A stretch of 48,109 nucleotides of DNA from a virus. Where the stretch lies: positions 1-48,109 of IMG/VR virus record IMGVR_UViG_3300050015_000458. One strand, 5' to 3'. The position numbers and the translations under genes were made by a program. The notes beneath the pieces were generated by a model, which was not told the origin of the DNA, did not search any database, and saw only the letters and a list, made by a program, of their open reading frames with translations. Each line of letters starts with the position of its first letter. The stretch's first letter is position 1. This document shows, one piece after another, positions 14,724-22,037 of the stretch.

Positions 14724-15425
14724 GTGCCTCGCAGATTCTGGCGCATGGAGGAACTGGATCGACTCACCGCCCTGTACGCTGCTCATTCGACCAAGGAAGT
14801 GGCACAGGAGTTGGATCGGAGCGTCTCTGCCATATACGGCATGGCTGCTTCCCTTGGGCTGCAGAAGTCTCTGGAATGGCTTGCAAGCGAGGCATCTGGC
14901 CGTTTATTGAAAGGCCAAACTCGGCGAGGCACGGAACGAACACAGTTTCAAAAGGGTCATGTGCCGGCGAACAAGGGCTTGAGGCGTCCGGGCTGGCATG
15001 CCGGCCGGATGCAGGAGACGCAGTTCAAAAAAGGGGATCGATCCGGTATCGCCGCGAAGAATTGGAGGCCCATCGGCACGATACTCCCAGACGCCGAAGG
15101 CTACCTCCGGATCAAGGTCCGGGAGGCGGTGCATGGCAAAGAGCCGACGGGTTTTGGGAACACGAAAGTGTGGCCGCTGTACGGCCGTTATGTGTGGGAG
15201 CAGCACAAAGGCCCGATACCTCCAAAGCATCTGGTGCTGTTCAAGGACGGCGATCGTTCGCGTTGCGTGATCGAGAACCTGGAGCTGCTCTCCATGGCGG
15301 ACAATGCCCGCCGAAACAGCATGTGGAACCGTCTGCCGCCCGAACTGGCGAGGGTGATCCAGTTGAACGGCGCGCTGAAAAGGCAAATAAGGAGGTTAAG
15401 TGGCAGGAACGAAAAACACGATTAA
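14724..15425 (+). CDS. HNH endonuclease with N-terminal HTH
   Basis: 233 aa from GTG 14724, one base after the previous TAG; GGAGG lies upstream. Residues 1-50 hold a SANT/Myb or HTH-like motif (LTALYAAHSTKEVAQELDRSVSAIYGMAASLGL). Residues 60-105 contain two NUMOD-like TQFQKGHVPANKG / TQFKKGDRSG repeats. The C-terminal part (LYGRYVWEQHKGPIPPKHLVLFKDGDRSRCVIENLELL) is the HNH_3 core with the H-x-G-x-I and DGD...NL pattern. A selfish or packaging-type nuclease; second HNH gene of the region. Confidence 0.85.
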   Translation: MPRRFWRMEELDRLTALYAAHSTKEVAQELDRSVSAIYGMAASLGLQKSLEWLASEASGRLLKGQTRRGTERTQFQKGHVPANKGLRRPGWHAGRMQETQFKKGDRSGIAAKNWRPIGTILPDAEGYLRIKVREAVHGKEPTGFGNTKVWPLYGRYVWEQHKGPIPPKHLVLFKDGDRSRCVIENLELLSMADNARRNSMWNRLPPELARVIQLNGALKRQIRRLSGRNEKHD

Positions 15426-15705
15426 GGATCTGCGAGACCACCTGTTCGAGACCCTGGAGATGCTGAAGGACACCGAGAAACCCATGGAGCTGGATCGCGC
15501 GCGGGCCATCAACGAAGTGGCACAGGTGATCATCAACACCGCCAAAGTTGAGGTCGATCTGGTCAAGGCCGTCAGTGGCAGCGCTCCTGGCAGCTCTGCA
15601 TTTTTCAATCTTCCGGATGAGAGCAGAGATCCTCGCGGGACTCCACGTTTGATCGAGCGCCGGCAGGCTTCACCACTGCCGCGCGAAGGGAATGGCGACA
15701 GATAG
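15400..15705 (+). CDS. Small helical protein of a common phage family
   Basis: 101 aa from GTG 15400 (AAGGAGG upstream), overlapping the HNH gene by 26 bases. KNTIKDLRDHLFETLEMLKD ... RARAINEVAQVIINTAKVEVDLVKAV is a widespread phage family, usually 80-110 aa, all helical, found with replication genes. Function unknown. Confidence 0.7.
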   Translation: MAGTKNTIKDLRDHLFETLEMLKDTEKPMELDRARAINEVAQVIINTAKVEVDLVKAVSGSAPGSSAFFNLPDESRDPRGTPRLIERRQASPLPREGNGDR

Positions 15706-17499
15706 ATGAAACAGGAGCAGGAAGCCCGGGGTGAAATCGCACGGCTGGTGCAGCCGGCGTCGGTAACGCAGACCTTTGCAATTTTAGCTGTGAGGGGCGC
15801 CGGCAAGACGAACGCAGCGCGCGCGATGGCGGAGGCGATGTTCGACCTCAAGCTGCCCTTCGTGGCGATCGACCCGGTCGGATCCTGGTGGGGCCTGCGC
15901 GCCTCGCGCGGCGGCTCGACACCCGGGCTGGCCATCCCTGTATTCGGCGGCCGGCACGGAGACATCCCGCTCGACGTCAGCGCGGCGGTCCTACTGGCTG
16001 ACCTGATCGTCGAGAAGCGGCTCTCCTGCGTGCTGGACCTGTCTACGTTCGCCTCCGAATCGGAGAAGAAGAAGTTCCTCCTCTACTTCGCGCAACGGCT
16101 CTATGCCCGCAACGAAGACCCGCTTCACCTGTTTCTGGAGGAGGCCGACGACTACATTCCGCAGAAACCCTTCCGTGAGGAGGCGCAGCTCCTGCGTGCC
16201 TGGGAAAACATCGTGCGCCGCGGCCGGGCCCGCGGTCTGGGCATGACGATGATCACCCAGCGCTCCGCCAAAATCAACAAGGACGTACTCACCCAGGCCG
16301 AGACTCTGATCGCCATGCGCACCACGTCGCCCCAGGATCGCGCGGCCGTGGAAGCGTGGGTAAAATACCACAGTGCAAAAGCTGAAATCCTCGAATCGCT
16401 GTCCAGCCTCGAGGACGGGGAGGCCTGGGTTTGGTCGCCTCATTTCCTGGGCGATACCTTCCGGATGCGCTTTCCACTGAGCCGGACGTTTGACTCCGGT
16501 GCCACGCCGAAAAACGCGCGCGCCGGCGATCACCGGACTCCGGCAACCATGGCGGACATCGACCTCGGCGAGCTCCGCAAAAAGATGGAGGCGACACTCA
16601 TCAAGGCGAAGGAATCGGACCCGGCCGAGCTGAAGAAGGAAATCAACACGCTGCGCGCCGAGCTGCTCAAAGCGGGCCGGTCGAAGGTGGCGCCGGCGGC
16701 CGCCATCGATGAGGGCCAGATAACGCGCGCGATCGAGGCCGCGCTGGCTAAGGGAGAGAAAACCTGGCGCGAGCGGCTGCGCAAAACCGGCAGAGCGATT
16801 GAAACTGCTGCCCGGAGTCTTAACCAGATTTCCGCTCTCACTTTGGAGGTCCGCGGCAACCTTCTGAGCGCCCACCGGGACATCATGGACACGCCGATCG
16901 AAGCAATACCCGCTGCAGTCCTGGCCGGCCCGCTCGGTATCGACACCGCCACGGTCCAGCGCGACCTCGCCAAGGCCGACTACTGCGCGCCAGCGCCCAA
17001 GGCGGCGCCGCGATCGGCGGAGGCCTCCGGCGCCGGCTCGCTGACGGCTTCCCTTCGCAGGGTATTGACCGCCCTCGCGCAACATCCGGATGGTATGGAA
17101 ACCTCGCGGCTGGCGGCGCTCGCCGGCTACACGGTCAATGGGCACTTCAACAACTTGGTCGGCTCGCTGAGGTCCCAGGAGTACATCACGCCGGCGCGCG
17201 TCTTCCCGATCCAGATCACCGAGGGAGGACTGGCCGCACTTGGGACATTCGAACCTCTGCCGACCGGCGAAGGCCTGCGAACATACTGGCTCGACCGGGT
17301 CGGCCCGTCAAAAGCCAAGCTGCTGCGGGCACTGATCGAACTGTACCCGGGCGCCGCCGATACCGAGCAACTGGCGCAGCTCGCCGGCTATACGGTCAAC
17401 GGGCACTTTAACAACCTGGTCGGCTCGCTGCGCACGATGGGCCTGATCACGCCGCCGCGGCAACCGATTCGAGCCATGGATTACTTTTTCGAGAACTAA
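15706..17499 (+). CDS. HerA/DUF87-like ATPase with duplicated C-terminal HTH units
   Basis: 597 aa. P-loop A28-VRGAGKT35, a DPVGSWWGLR segment, and an acidic Walker B (LHLFLEEADD, E145-D149), then arginine-rich RRGRARGLGMTMITQR: the order of a HerA/FtsK-type DNA translocase/helicase ATPase. Residues about 290-330 are a coiled coil. Residues 460-597 hold two copies of a winged-helix unit with nearly the same core (LAGYTVNGHFNNLVGSLR at about 472 and 559). HerA-type motors pump or remodel DNA. No DnaB-type helicase gene is visible, so this may be the phage's own replication or recombination motor; that is inference. Confidence 0.8.
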   Translation: MKQEQEARGEIARLVQPASVTQTFAILAVRGAGKTNAARAMAEAMFDLKLPFVAIDPVGSWWGLRASRGGSTPGLAIPVFGGRHGDIPLDVSAAVLLADLIVEKRLSCVLDLSTFASESEKKKFLLYFAQRLYARNEDPLHLFLEEADDYIPQKPFREEAQLLRAWENIVRRGRARGLGMTMITQRSAKINKDVLTQAETLIAMRTTSPQDRAAVEAWVKYHSAKAEILESLSSLEDGEAWVWSPHFLGDTFRMRFPLSRTFDSGATPKNARAGDHRTPATMADIDLGELRKKMEATLIKAKESDPAELKKEINTLRAELLKAGRSKVAPAAAIDEGQITRAIEAALAKGEKTWRERLRKTGRAIETAARSLNQISALTLEVRGNLLSAHRDIMDTPIEAIPAAVLAGPLGIDTATVQRDLAKADYCAPAPKAAPRSAEASGAGSLTASLRRVLTALAQHPDGMETSRLAALAGYTVNGHFNNLVGSLRSQEYITPARVFPIQITEGGLAALGTFEPLPTGEGLRTYWLDRVGPSKAKLLRALIELYPGAADTEQLAQLAGYTVNGHFNNLVGSLRTMGLITPPRQPIRAMDYFFEN

Positions 17500-17500
17500 T

Positions 17501-17716
17501 ATGAACGCAAAATCACCTTCTTTAGCCCCAACGGCCGCCTTGGCGCAAGCGGAGAGCAGGGTGCCTATGGACGCGCGCGGAGACATATGCAGCAGCTGCT
17601 CGGAGGTGATAGGAGCGCTGGAGGACTGGACGTATGCGGCAAATCGGCCGAGCTGGGCATCGCTCCAACGCGAGCTGGGGCGGCGGCTCCAGATGGGAGA
17701 CGGTACGGCGAAATGA
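17501..17716 (+). CDS. Small protein of unknown function
   Basis: 71 aa from ATG 17501, one base after the ATPase stop, and overlapping the initiator start by ATGA. Contains CSSC (one knuckle only) and a basic end. It may be a linker cistron; no family recognised. Confidence 0.5.
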   Translation: MNAKSPSLAPTAALAQAESRVPMDARGDICSSCSEVIGALEDWTYAANRPSWASLQRELGRRLQMGDGTAK

Positions 17717-18684
17717 AGCGGGGCACTCTCGATCATCCAAAAACCAGAGCGCTTGCCCGACTGCTCCGCATCAACCGGGCCTGGGCGGGTGGAATTCTGG
17801 AAGCCTTGTGGCAATTTACAGCCGAGTACTACCCGGCCGGCGACGTCGGCCGCGCCACCGACACAGCGATCGCCGAAGCTCTCTATTGGCCCGAGGATCG
17901 ACCTGCTGAGGAACTGATCGGCGCCCTCACCGGCAACGATTCGAAATTCCTTGATAGAAGCGAACGGCATCGGCTCGTGGTTCACGACTGGCCGGATCAT
18001 TGTTCCGATTTCGTGCATATCAAGTTGGCCCGGGCCCGGCAGGATTTTGCGGATGGCCGCCCCGCAAAGTTATCCAGGTTGTCCAAGGGCGAGCGCGAAA
18101 AGATCGATAAGGAAGGTGACGAGCGCTCGGTTCTCCCAACTGTGCGCACAGAATGCGCAGAGGTCCTAGATTCGTGCGCACAAGCTGACCAAAGCGCACG
18201 GAACAGCGATTTGTGCGCACCACCCGGCCCGGCCCTACCCGGCCCGGCCTTAACCCGACCCAGCCTTAACCCGGCGGCGGCGAAAAGCGGTGGAGGGTTC
18301 GTAGAGCCGCCGCCGAAGAACGAAATTCCAGGATCGACGAACGGAAAACCGGAGAACGGAAAGCCGGAGAACGGAAAAACGGCAAGCGGCGAACGGCCGT
18401 GGTGGCAAACGCACTGGAAACACATCGGCGAGTGCCTTCTCGAGGTCCGGACGCATGCTGGGAATTTGCAGAACGGGCCGCCTCGCCACCCGGACGAGGC
18501 CATTTGCATCGAGATCGGCGCCTACTTCGCAACCGTCCAGGATTTTGACGATTGGATCCACGAGAAAGGCAAGGCGCGGCAGGGCGCCGAAGCGCGCCAC
18601 TGGAAATGGTTCGCTCATCTGGCGCAGGCTGAAGGCACTCGGAAAGGCCCTGATTCGAGTTGGTTGCCTGGAGGTGCTCAATGA
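17713..18684 (+). CDS. Replication initiator-like protein
   Basis: 323 aa from ATG 17713 (ATGA). Residues 1-110 (KRGTLDHPKTRALARLLRINRAWAGGILEALWQFTAEYYPAGDVGR ... HRLVVHDWPDH) match the winged-helix N-terminus of phage replication/DnaD-like proteins. Residues 110-215 are a low-complexity linker with five-residue repeats (PGPAL, PENGK). Residues 220-323 (WWQTHWKHIGECLLEVR ... HWKWFAHLAQAE) form a small C-terminal helical domain. As with lambda O, the linker DNA carries repeated sites (see 18142-18220). The DnaA-IV-like gene follows, so replication start is the likely role. Confidence 0.75.
   Translation: MKRGTLDHPKTRALARLLRINRAWAGGILEALWQFTAEYYPAGDVGRATDTAIAEALYWPEDRPAEELIGALTGNDSKFLDRSERHRLVVHDWPDHCSDFVHIKLARARQDFADGRPAKLSRLSKGEREKIDKEGDERSVLPTVRTECAEVLDSCAQADQSARNSDLCAPPGPALPGPALTRPSLNPAAAKSGGGFVEPPPKNEIPGSTNGKPENGKPENGKTASGERPWWQTHWKHIGECLLEVRTHAGNLQNGPPRHPDEAICIEIGAYFATVQDFDDWIHEKGKARQGAEARHWKWFAHLAQAEGTRKGPDSSWLPGGAQ
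18142..18220. other. Candidate replication origin: three GTGCGCAC palindromes
   Basis: GTGCGCAC at 18142-18149, 18174-18181 and 18213-18220 (spacing 32 and 39 bp), with partial copies TGCGCA at 18154-18159 and AGCGCAC at about 18193. The copies lie in different codon phases (GTG CGC AC versus xG TGC GCA C), so the repetition is in the DNA and not in the protein. Location inside the initiator gene parallels lambda ori. Confidence 0.55.
18223..18384. repeat. Tandem 15-16-bp repeats in the initiator gene
   Basis: Two sets. 18223-18269: three units of the type CCCGGCCCGGCCTTAA (15, 16, 16 bases). 18340-18384: three units of the type AACGGAAAACCGGAG (15 bases). They encode PGPAL and (N)GKPE repeats. 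They extend the iteron-like zone just before them. Confidence 0.8.
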
Positions 18685-18995
18685 CGGAATGCATTCTCTG
18701 CGATGGTCACGGACACCGCATGATTTACACGTTGCGGCCGATCCGCCGGCAGCCTGACGGCAAGCTGTTGAAGCTACGCCCGGAGGTGCTCAGCGAGGCC
18801 CAATACCTCGAGCTGTCGAAGCGCCTGCCGACCTCGCCGCTTGACTGGCGGCCGGAGCATGAAGGCGTTCTGAGCGTAGAGAGTTATCCCTGCGCCTGTC
18901 AGCCGCCGACACGCAAGCGGAAGCAGAAACGCGGTCCGGTGAAGCCTGCACAGAGGGCCAAAACTTCGCGCCGCGGTTACTGGTGGGACCGATGA
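18681..18995 (+). CDS. Small zinc-binding protein
   Basis: 104 aa from ATG 18681 (ATGA). N-terminal CILCDGHGH and a later CACQ could hold one metal, as in DnaJ-type or replication zinc proteins. The end is very basic (TRKRKQKRGPVKPAQRAK). It is coupled between the initiator and the DnaA-IV-like gene, so a replication role is likely; family unknown. Confidence 0.65.
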   Translation: MTECILCDGHGHRMIYTLRPIRRQPDGKLLKLRPEVLSEAQYLELSKRLPTSPLDWRPEHEGVLSVESYPCACQPPTRKRKQKRGPVKPAQRAKTSRRGYWWDR

Positions 18996-19411
18996 TGCCA
19001 GCGCGCGAGTTCGTCCGTGCGATTCTGCAACGCGTCTGTGAAGCCCACGAGATTCGGATCGAGGACCTGCGCAATCCTTCGCACGCGCAGTACCTGGTTT
19101 CGGCGCGGCGCCAGGCGGCCGTCGAGCTTCGGAATCGTGGCCTAAGCCTGCCTCATATCGGGCGGATTCTACATCGGGCGGACGGCACGCCGATGCACCA
19201 CACGTCGATCCTGCATCTGGTGGAAAGCCCGGGAAGAAAGACAGGCGCCGCGGTGGAAACGGTGCCAGACCACTCTTGCAACAACTCTGCGATCGCCGAC
19301 TTCCTCCCCGACTTTTTGGACTCGTCGAATGAGAACACGCGCAGAGTTCTGGACCCACGGCGGCTAATTCTTAACGGAAACCGTCAGTTGGCGGAAGACA
19401 GGCGAAGTTGA
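18992..19411 (+). CDS. DnaA domain IV-like protein
   Basis: 139 aa from ATG 18992 (ATGA; GTG 18983 in frame upstream). Residues 5-80 follow the C-terminal DNA-binding domain of DnaA: ILQRVCEAHEIRIEDLRN, then SARRQAAVELRNRGLSLPHIGRIL, then the signature region with HHTSILH in place of (R)DHTTVLHA, with a short ADGTPM insertion. It lacks the AAA+ ATPase part. In DnaA this domain reads the 9-bp boxes. It may direct initiation or block host DnaA sites. The remaining 60 residues are unassigned. Confidence 0.75.
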   Translation: MMPAREFVRAILQRVCEAHEIRIEDLRNPSHAQYLVSARRQAAVELRNRGLSLPHIGRILHRADGTPMHHTSILHLVESPGRKTGAAVETVPDHSCNNSAIADFLPDFLDSSNENTRRVLDPRRLILNGNRQLAEDRRS

Positions 19412-19419
19412 CCGCTGGT

Positions 19420-19448
19420 TTGCTTAAACAATTGTTTGATGATATGTT
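19420..19448 (+). promoter_or_regulatory. Candidate promoter with 12-bp palindromic operator
   Basis: TTGCTT (19420-19425), 17-base spacer, TATGTT (19443-19448). The spacer contains the perfect palindrome AAACAATTGTTT (19426-19437), AT-rich in a GC-rich genome, at the classic place for a repressor. It follows the early-region end and precedes the 19556 gene. Confidence 0.45.
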
Positions 19449-19555
19449 CACTGCAGCAGGCCTCCCCGCGAGGGGCGGAGCGATACGGGTCGCTTATAGC
19501 TGAACTGGCGGCGCTCCTCTCTACCAGATCCCGGTCTCAACTCCCTAACATTGCT

Positions 19556-19894
19556 ATGCCCAAACCCAGGCGGTTCAAGCGCCGCGTGGCCGTTTATCGC
19601 GGCGGCGGCGAGCTGTACTACGCCGCGCCGGCCGCGGCCGCGCACTTACTCGACTCGGGCCTGGCGACCGTCCGGCAGAAGTCGTCGAAGGTGATCGGAG
19701 AGATTCAGCTCGGCGGCGCCGCAGATGGCAACGCCGGCGGCAGAGTCGAGCTCGACCGGCTCGAACTACGGCCAGGCTCTTACGGGATCCGGCGCGAGCA
19801 CCTCGAGTTGAGCGGGCATTTGTGCTTCAGCCATCGGCGTCCGTGGGACGAGGTCATCTGTACGGAGGCGACCACTGGTGGCGTCGGCAACTGA
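19556..19894 (+). CDS. Hypothetical protein
   Basis: 112 aa from ATG 19556 (PKPRRFKRRVAVYRGGGELYYAAPAAAAHLL). The longer frame to 19436 begins inside the regulatory region and is less likely. No strong ribosome site. A beta-rich start and a charged end; no family recognised. Overlaps the next gene by 17 bases. Confidence 0.5.
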   Translation: MPKPRRFKRRVAVYRGGGELYYAAPAAAAHLLDSGLATVRQKSSKVIGEIQLGGAADGNAGGRVELDRLELRPGSYGIRREHLELSGHLCFSHRRPWDEVICTEATTGGVGN

Positions 19895-20663
19895 TTCATC
19901 ACGTGTGGTGGAGGACCAGTCGGCCGGCGATGGGAAGATTCGCACAGATCCGACGATTCTAACGACGCGGCAGCTCGTGCGGGAGATCGCATCTCTCAAG
20001 GAGCTTATTTTTACCCGGCTGGACGGCATGGACAAGGCCATCAGCCTGTTCAACGAGAACATCACCCGGGTACCGACGGACACAGACAAGCAGATTCAGC
20101 ACCTGAAGGAATTGCACGAAGTCCGTTTTGAGGAGTCGCACTCGGAAATCGAGTCGGTTCGGCAGGTCGAAGACGCGCGCATTGACGGGATGGACAAGGC
20201 GATCATCCTGCTGCAAAACATCGCGGACAAGTTGCCGGCGCGGATCGACGAAAAAATCGTTGCACTGCGCTCCGTTCACGAAGAAAAGTTCTCTTCCATT
20301 CAGACCCAGTTCCGCGAGCGCGACGTGCGGACAGAGCAGTCTAGCAAGGATTCCAAGGTCGCTGTGGATGCCGCGTTGCAAGCCGCTAAGGAAGCGGTGG
20401 GCGAACAGAACAAGTCCTCGGCGCTGGCGATCGCCAAGTCCGAGGCGTCCACGACGAAGCAGATCGACCAAATGGGTCAACTGATACAATCGGGCAACAA
20501 AGCGGTCGATGACAAGTTCAACGACGTCAAGGAGCGGGTTACGCGCATAGAAGGCATGGGCGAAGGCAAGCACGCCACGGGCGCTTTCATGTTCTCGATC
20601 TTGGCGGCTCTGGTTTCGATGGCCTCTCTGATCGTGGCGCTGGTGATCGCATTTCACAAATAG
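19878..20663 (+). CDS. Long coiled-coil protein with C-terminal membrane anchor
   Basis: 261 aa from GTG 19878 (CGGAGG upstream). Nearly all helical: two repeats of a (R)xDGMDKAI(S/I)L unit (LDGMDKAISLF, IDGMDKAIILL) with RLPAR/DEKI type heptads, then a final hydrophobic segment (FMFSILAALVSMASLIVALVIAF) as tail anchor. Phage proteins of this design sit at the inner membrane; holin partner, superinfection or replication tether are possible roles. Confidence 0.7.
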   Translation: MASATDSSRVVEDQSAGDGKIRTDPTILTTRQLVREIASLKELIFTRLDGMDKAISLFNENITRVPTDTDKQIQHLKELHEVRFEESHSEIESVRQVEDARIDGMDKAIILLQNIADKLPARIDEKIVALRSVHEEKFSSIQTQFRERDVRTEQSSKDSKVAVDAALQAAKEAVGEQNKSSALAIAKSEASTTKQIDQMGQLIQSGNKAVDDKFNDVKERVTRIEGMGEGKHATGAFMFSILAALVSMASLIVALVIAFHK

Positions 20664-20674
20664 ACCCGTAAACC

Positions 20675-20941
20675 ATGCAACCGATCTCCTGGAAGACTAC
20701 AGCTCTCGGACTTGTCTCCGCCGCCGCGGCTTTCGTACTCTTCTCGCCGGAACTGTTCGCGCAGTGGCAGTGGGTGGTCGCGCTGGCGAAGTTCATCATG
20801 GTCGGCGGTCTGGCGGGCCTCGGCCTGGCCGCGCGCGATACCGACGTGCATTACACGCCACCAAATAGCCTGCAGGCGATCGCCGAAGCGAAACAGAAGG
20901 AAGGCTTGCAGATCGTCGCGGACGAAAAGAAGGCGGGTTAG
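20675..20941 (+). CDS. Holin-like small membrane protein
   Basis: 88 aa. Starts QPISWKTTALGLVSAAAAFVL, has two hydrophobic helices (about residues 8-27 and 33-52) and the segment GLAGLGLAARDTDVHYTPPN, which recalls the GLxxARDNNVTS ends of many Gram-negative phage holins. Charged C-terminus. No endolysin lies nearby, so the call rests on topology. Confidence 0.55.
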   Translation: MQPISWKTTALGLVSAAAAFVLFSPELFAQWQWVVALAKFIMVGGLAGLGLAARDTDVHYTPPNSLQAIAEAKQKEGLQIVADEKKAG

Positions 20942-20959
20942 AAAGGATCGGTGTTCGCC

Positions 20960-21124
20960 ATGTTGTTGCTCTTGATAGTTCTCTTGCTGCTGTTCGGTTC
21001 GGGCGTCGGCTGGTACGGCTACTCCCGTTATGGCACGGGCGGTGGGGCGGGCATCGGGCTGGGCACCGTCCTGCTGGTCCTGCTCGTCGTCTGGATGCTG
21101 GGCGGCTTCCACGGGCGGCTTTGA
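20960..21124 (+). CDS. DUF3309-like membrane peptide
   Basis: 54 aa; ATG 20960, or GTG 20951 which is closer to GAAAGGA. Two hydrophobic stretches around a WYGYSRYGTGGGAG loop are the DUF3309 pattern (LIVLLLLFGSG ... GLGTVLLVLLVVWMLGG), a small bacterial membrane protein family. Function unknown; may join the putative holin. Confidence 0.65.
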   Translation: MLLLLIVLLLLFGSGVGWYGYSRYGTGGGAGIGLGTVLLVLLVVWMLGGFHGRL

Positions 21125-21149
21125 CTGCGCCGACTGGTCGGGTGCGTTC

Positions 21150-21163
21150 TATCGTATACGATA
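21150..21163. promoter_or_regulatory. 14-bp perfect palindrome TATCGTATACGATA
   Basis: Perfect dyad centred at 21156.5 in an otherwise GC-rich stretch, just after the stop of the DUF3309-like gene. Typical operator shape for a dimeric regulator. Confidence 0.5.
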
Positions 21164-21400
21164 CGGACGGCCATGCCCGGGCAGTCGCGCCACAACGGCA
21201 GCCGCGACGTCGACGGTGTAGGTGTAGGTAACGAGGCCAACCGCGGCGCGCGGCGCCCGGGAGCGGCAACGTGGCGCGCGCAGGCCAGGCCGCGGCGCTG
21301 GGGTGGCACGCGACGCCCCACAAAAAGCTTAGGTACTACCAGCGCGAGAATTCGCGAGAGGTAGCCCTGCTGCCGGATTTCGCTAGTCGCTGGCCGAAAA

Positions 21401-21433
21401 GTGGGATTTACAAGTGGGATTGACATGTGGGAT
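21401..21433. repeat. Three 13-bp-spaced direct repeats with GTGGGAT core
   Basis: GTGGGAT at 21401, 21414 and 21427, exactly 13 bp apart; units GTGGGATTTACAA, GTGGGATTGACAT, GTGGGATGATCGC. TTTACA (21407-21412) and GATGAT (21431-21436) with an 18-base gap could be a promoter running through them. Iteron or operator array. Confidence 0.65.
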
Positions 21434-21477
21434 GATCGCAGGTCCGGCGGCGCAGTTCGCTGAGCGCGCAACCATAA

Positions 21478-21502
21478 GAAAATCCGCCCCTTACGAGGCG
21501 GC
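21478..21502 (-). terminator. Rho-independent terminator (minus strand)
   Basis: On the minus strand CCGCC and GGCGG arms (21484-21488 / 21497-21501) enclose an 8-base loop and are followed by ATTTTCTT. It ends the gene at 21528. Confidence 0.75.
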
Positions 21503-21527
21503 TGGCTGCTCACTTGGACGGTCGGCG

Positions 21528-21908
21528 TTAGAGCGGGAGTCCGTATCCTTCCGGCAGGTCCTCGAGCAGTCGTCTCATGTCCGGCGCCCAGACTCGGCCG
21601 TTGTAGGAAACGCGAGCCACCAGTTCGCCGGCGTTCGATCGGATCTCGCCCGAGTCCCGTTTCAGATCGCTTCCCGCGAGTTCGTTCTTTTTCACGAAAA
21701 GCCACCAGATGGTGCTGGCCTGTTCCGCCGTCCTGACCGGCACTTTGATGGTCTTGAGGCCTCTGGCGGAGAGCACGATATATCCGCTGGCGTCTGTCGC
21801 GATCGGCTGGGCCGTCTCCAGCATGCTCTTCGCAGCGCTTTTGCTGATGGAATGCTGTCTGCCCAAGTCCGAGGCCGTGGTGTGATTGAGAAATTCAGAA
21901 AAGCTCAT
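21528..21908 (-). CDS. Hypothetical protein, single-gene unit
   Basis: 126 aa from ATG 21908 (SFSEFLNHTTASDLGRQHSISKSAAKSMLE). In-frame GTG at 21941 inside the shared upstream element would add 11 residues starting MIDV. The first 45 residues suggest a helix-turn-helix; the rest is mixed alpha/beta with Trp-rich WWLFVKK. It has its own terminator. Family unknown. Confidence 0.6.
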   Translation of the reverse strand: MSFSEFLNHTTASDLGRQHSISKSAAKSMLETAQPIATDASGYIVLSARGLKTIKVPVRTAEQASTIWWLFVKKNELAGSDLKRDSGEIRSNAGELVARVSYNGRVWAPDMRRLLEDLPEGYGLPL

Positions 21909-21929
21909 TATTTCTGCCGTCCTTCCACA

Positions 21930-21943
21930 CACATCAATCACTC
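21930..21943 (-). promoter_or_regulatory. Shared 14-bp element GAGTGATTGATGTG, copy 1
   Basis: Minus-strand GAGTGATTGATGTG, 22 bases upstream of ATG 21908. The same 14 bases precede the next minus-strand gene. It holds an in-frame GTG, so it may be a start region, a promoter part or an operator. Confidence 0.55.
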
Positions 21944-21982
21944 TGAACGCGACGCGGATCCACTCAATTGCGATCAACGGAC

Positions 21983-22010
21983 AAAGAAAAAGCCCGGCGC
22001 GTGGCCGGGC
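21983..22010 (-). terminator. Rho-independent terminator (minus strand)
   Basis: GCCCGGC and GCCGGGC arms (21992-21998 / 22004-22010), 5-base loop, followed on the minus strand by TTTTTCTTT. It ends the DUF3489 gene. Confidence 0.85.
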
Positions 22011-22037
22011 GTCTTCCTGGTGACCGCGATTGGGCGA

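Larger units (their letters stand above)
21125..21477. other. Non-coding regulatory region
   Basis: About 350 bases between the last plus-strand membrane gene and the two minus-strand genes. No convincing gene: the 63-aa frame at 21173 is Arg/Gly-rich without ribosome site. It contains a 14-bp palindrome, GC-rich GCGCGC clusters (about 21245-21290) and three 13-bp direct repeats. Probably a control region; an origin or centromere-like site is possible. Confidence 0.6.

Noticed and set aside
21173-21364. 63-aa plus-strand gene
   Set aside because: No ribosome site, Arg/Gly/Ala composition typical of GC-rich noise, overlaps the regulatory region.
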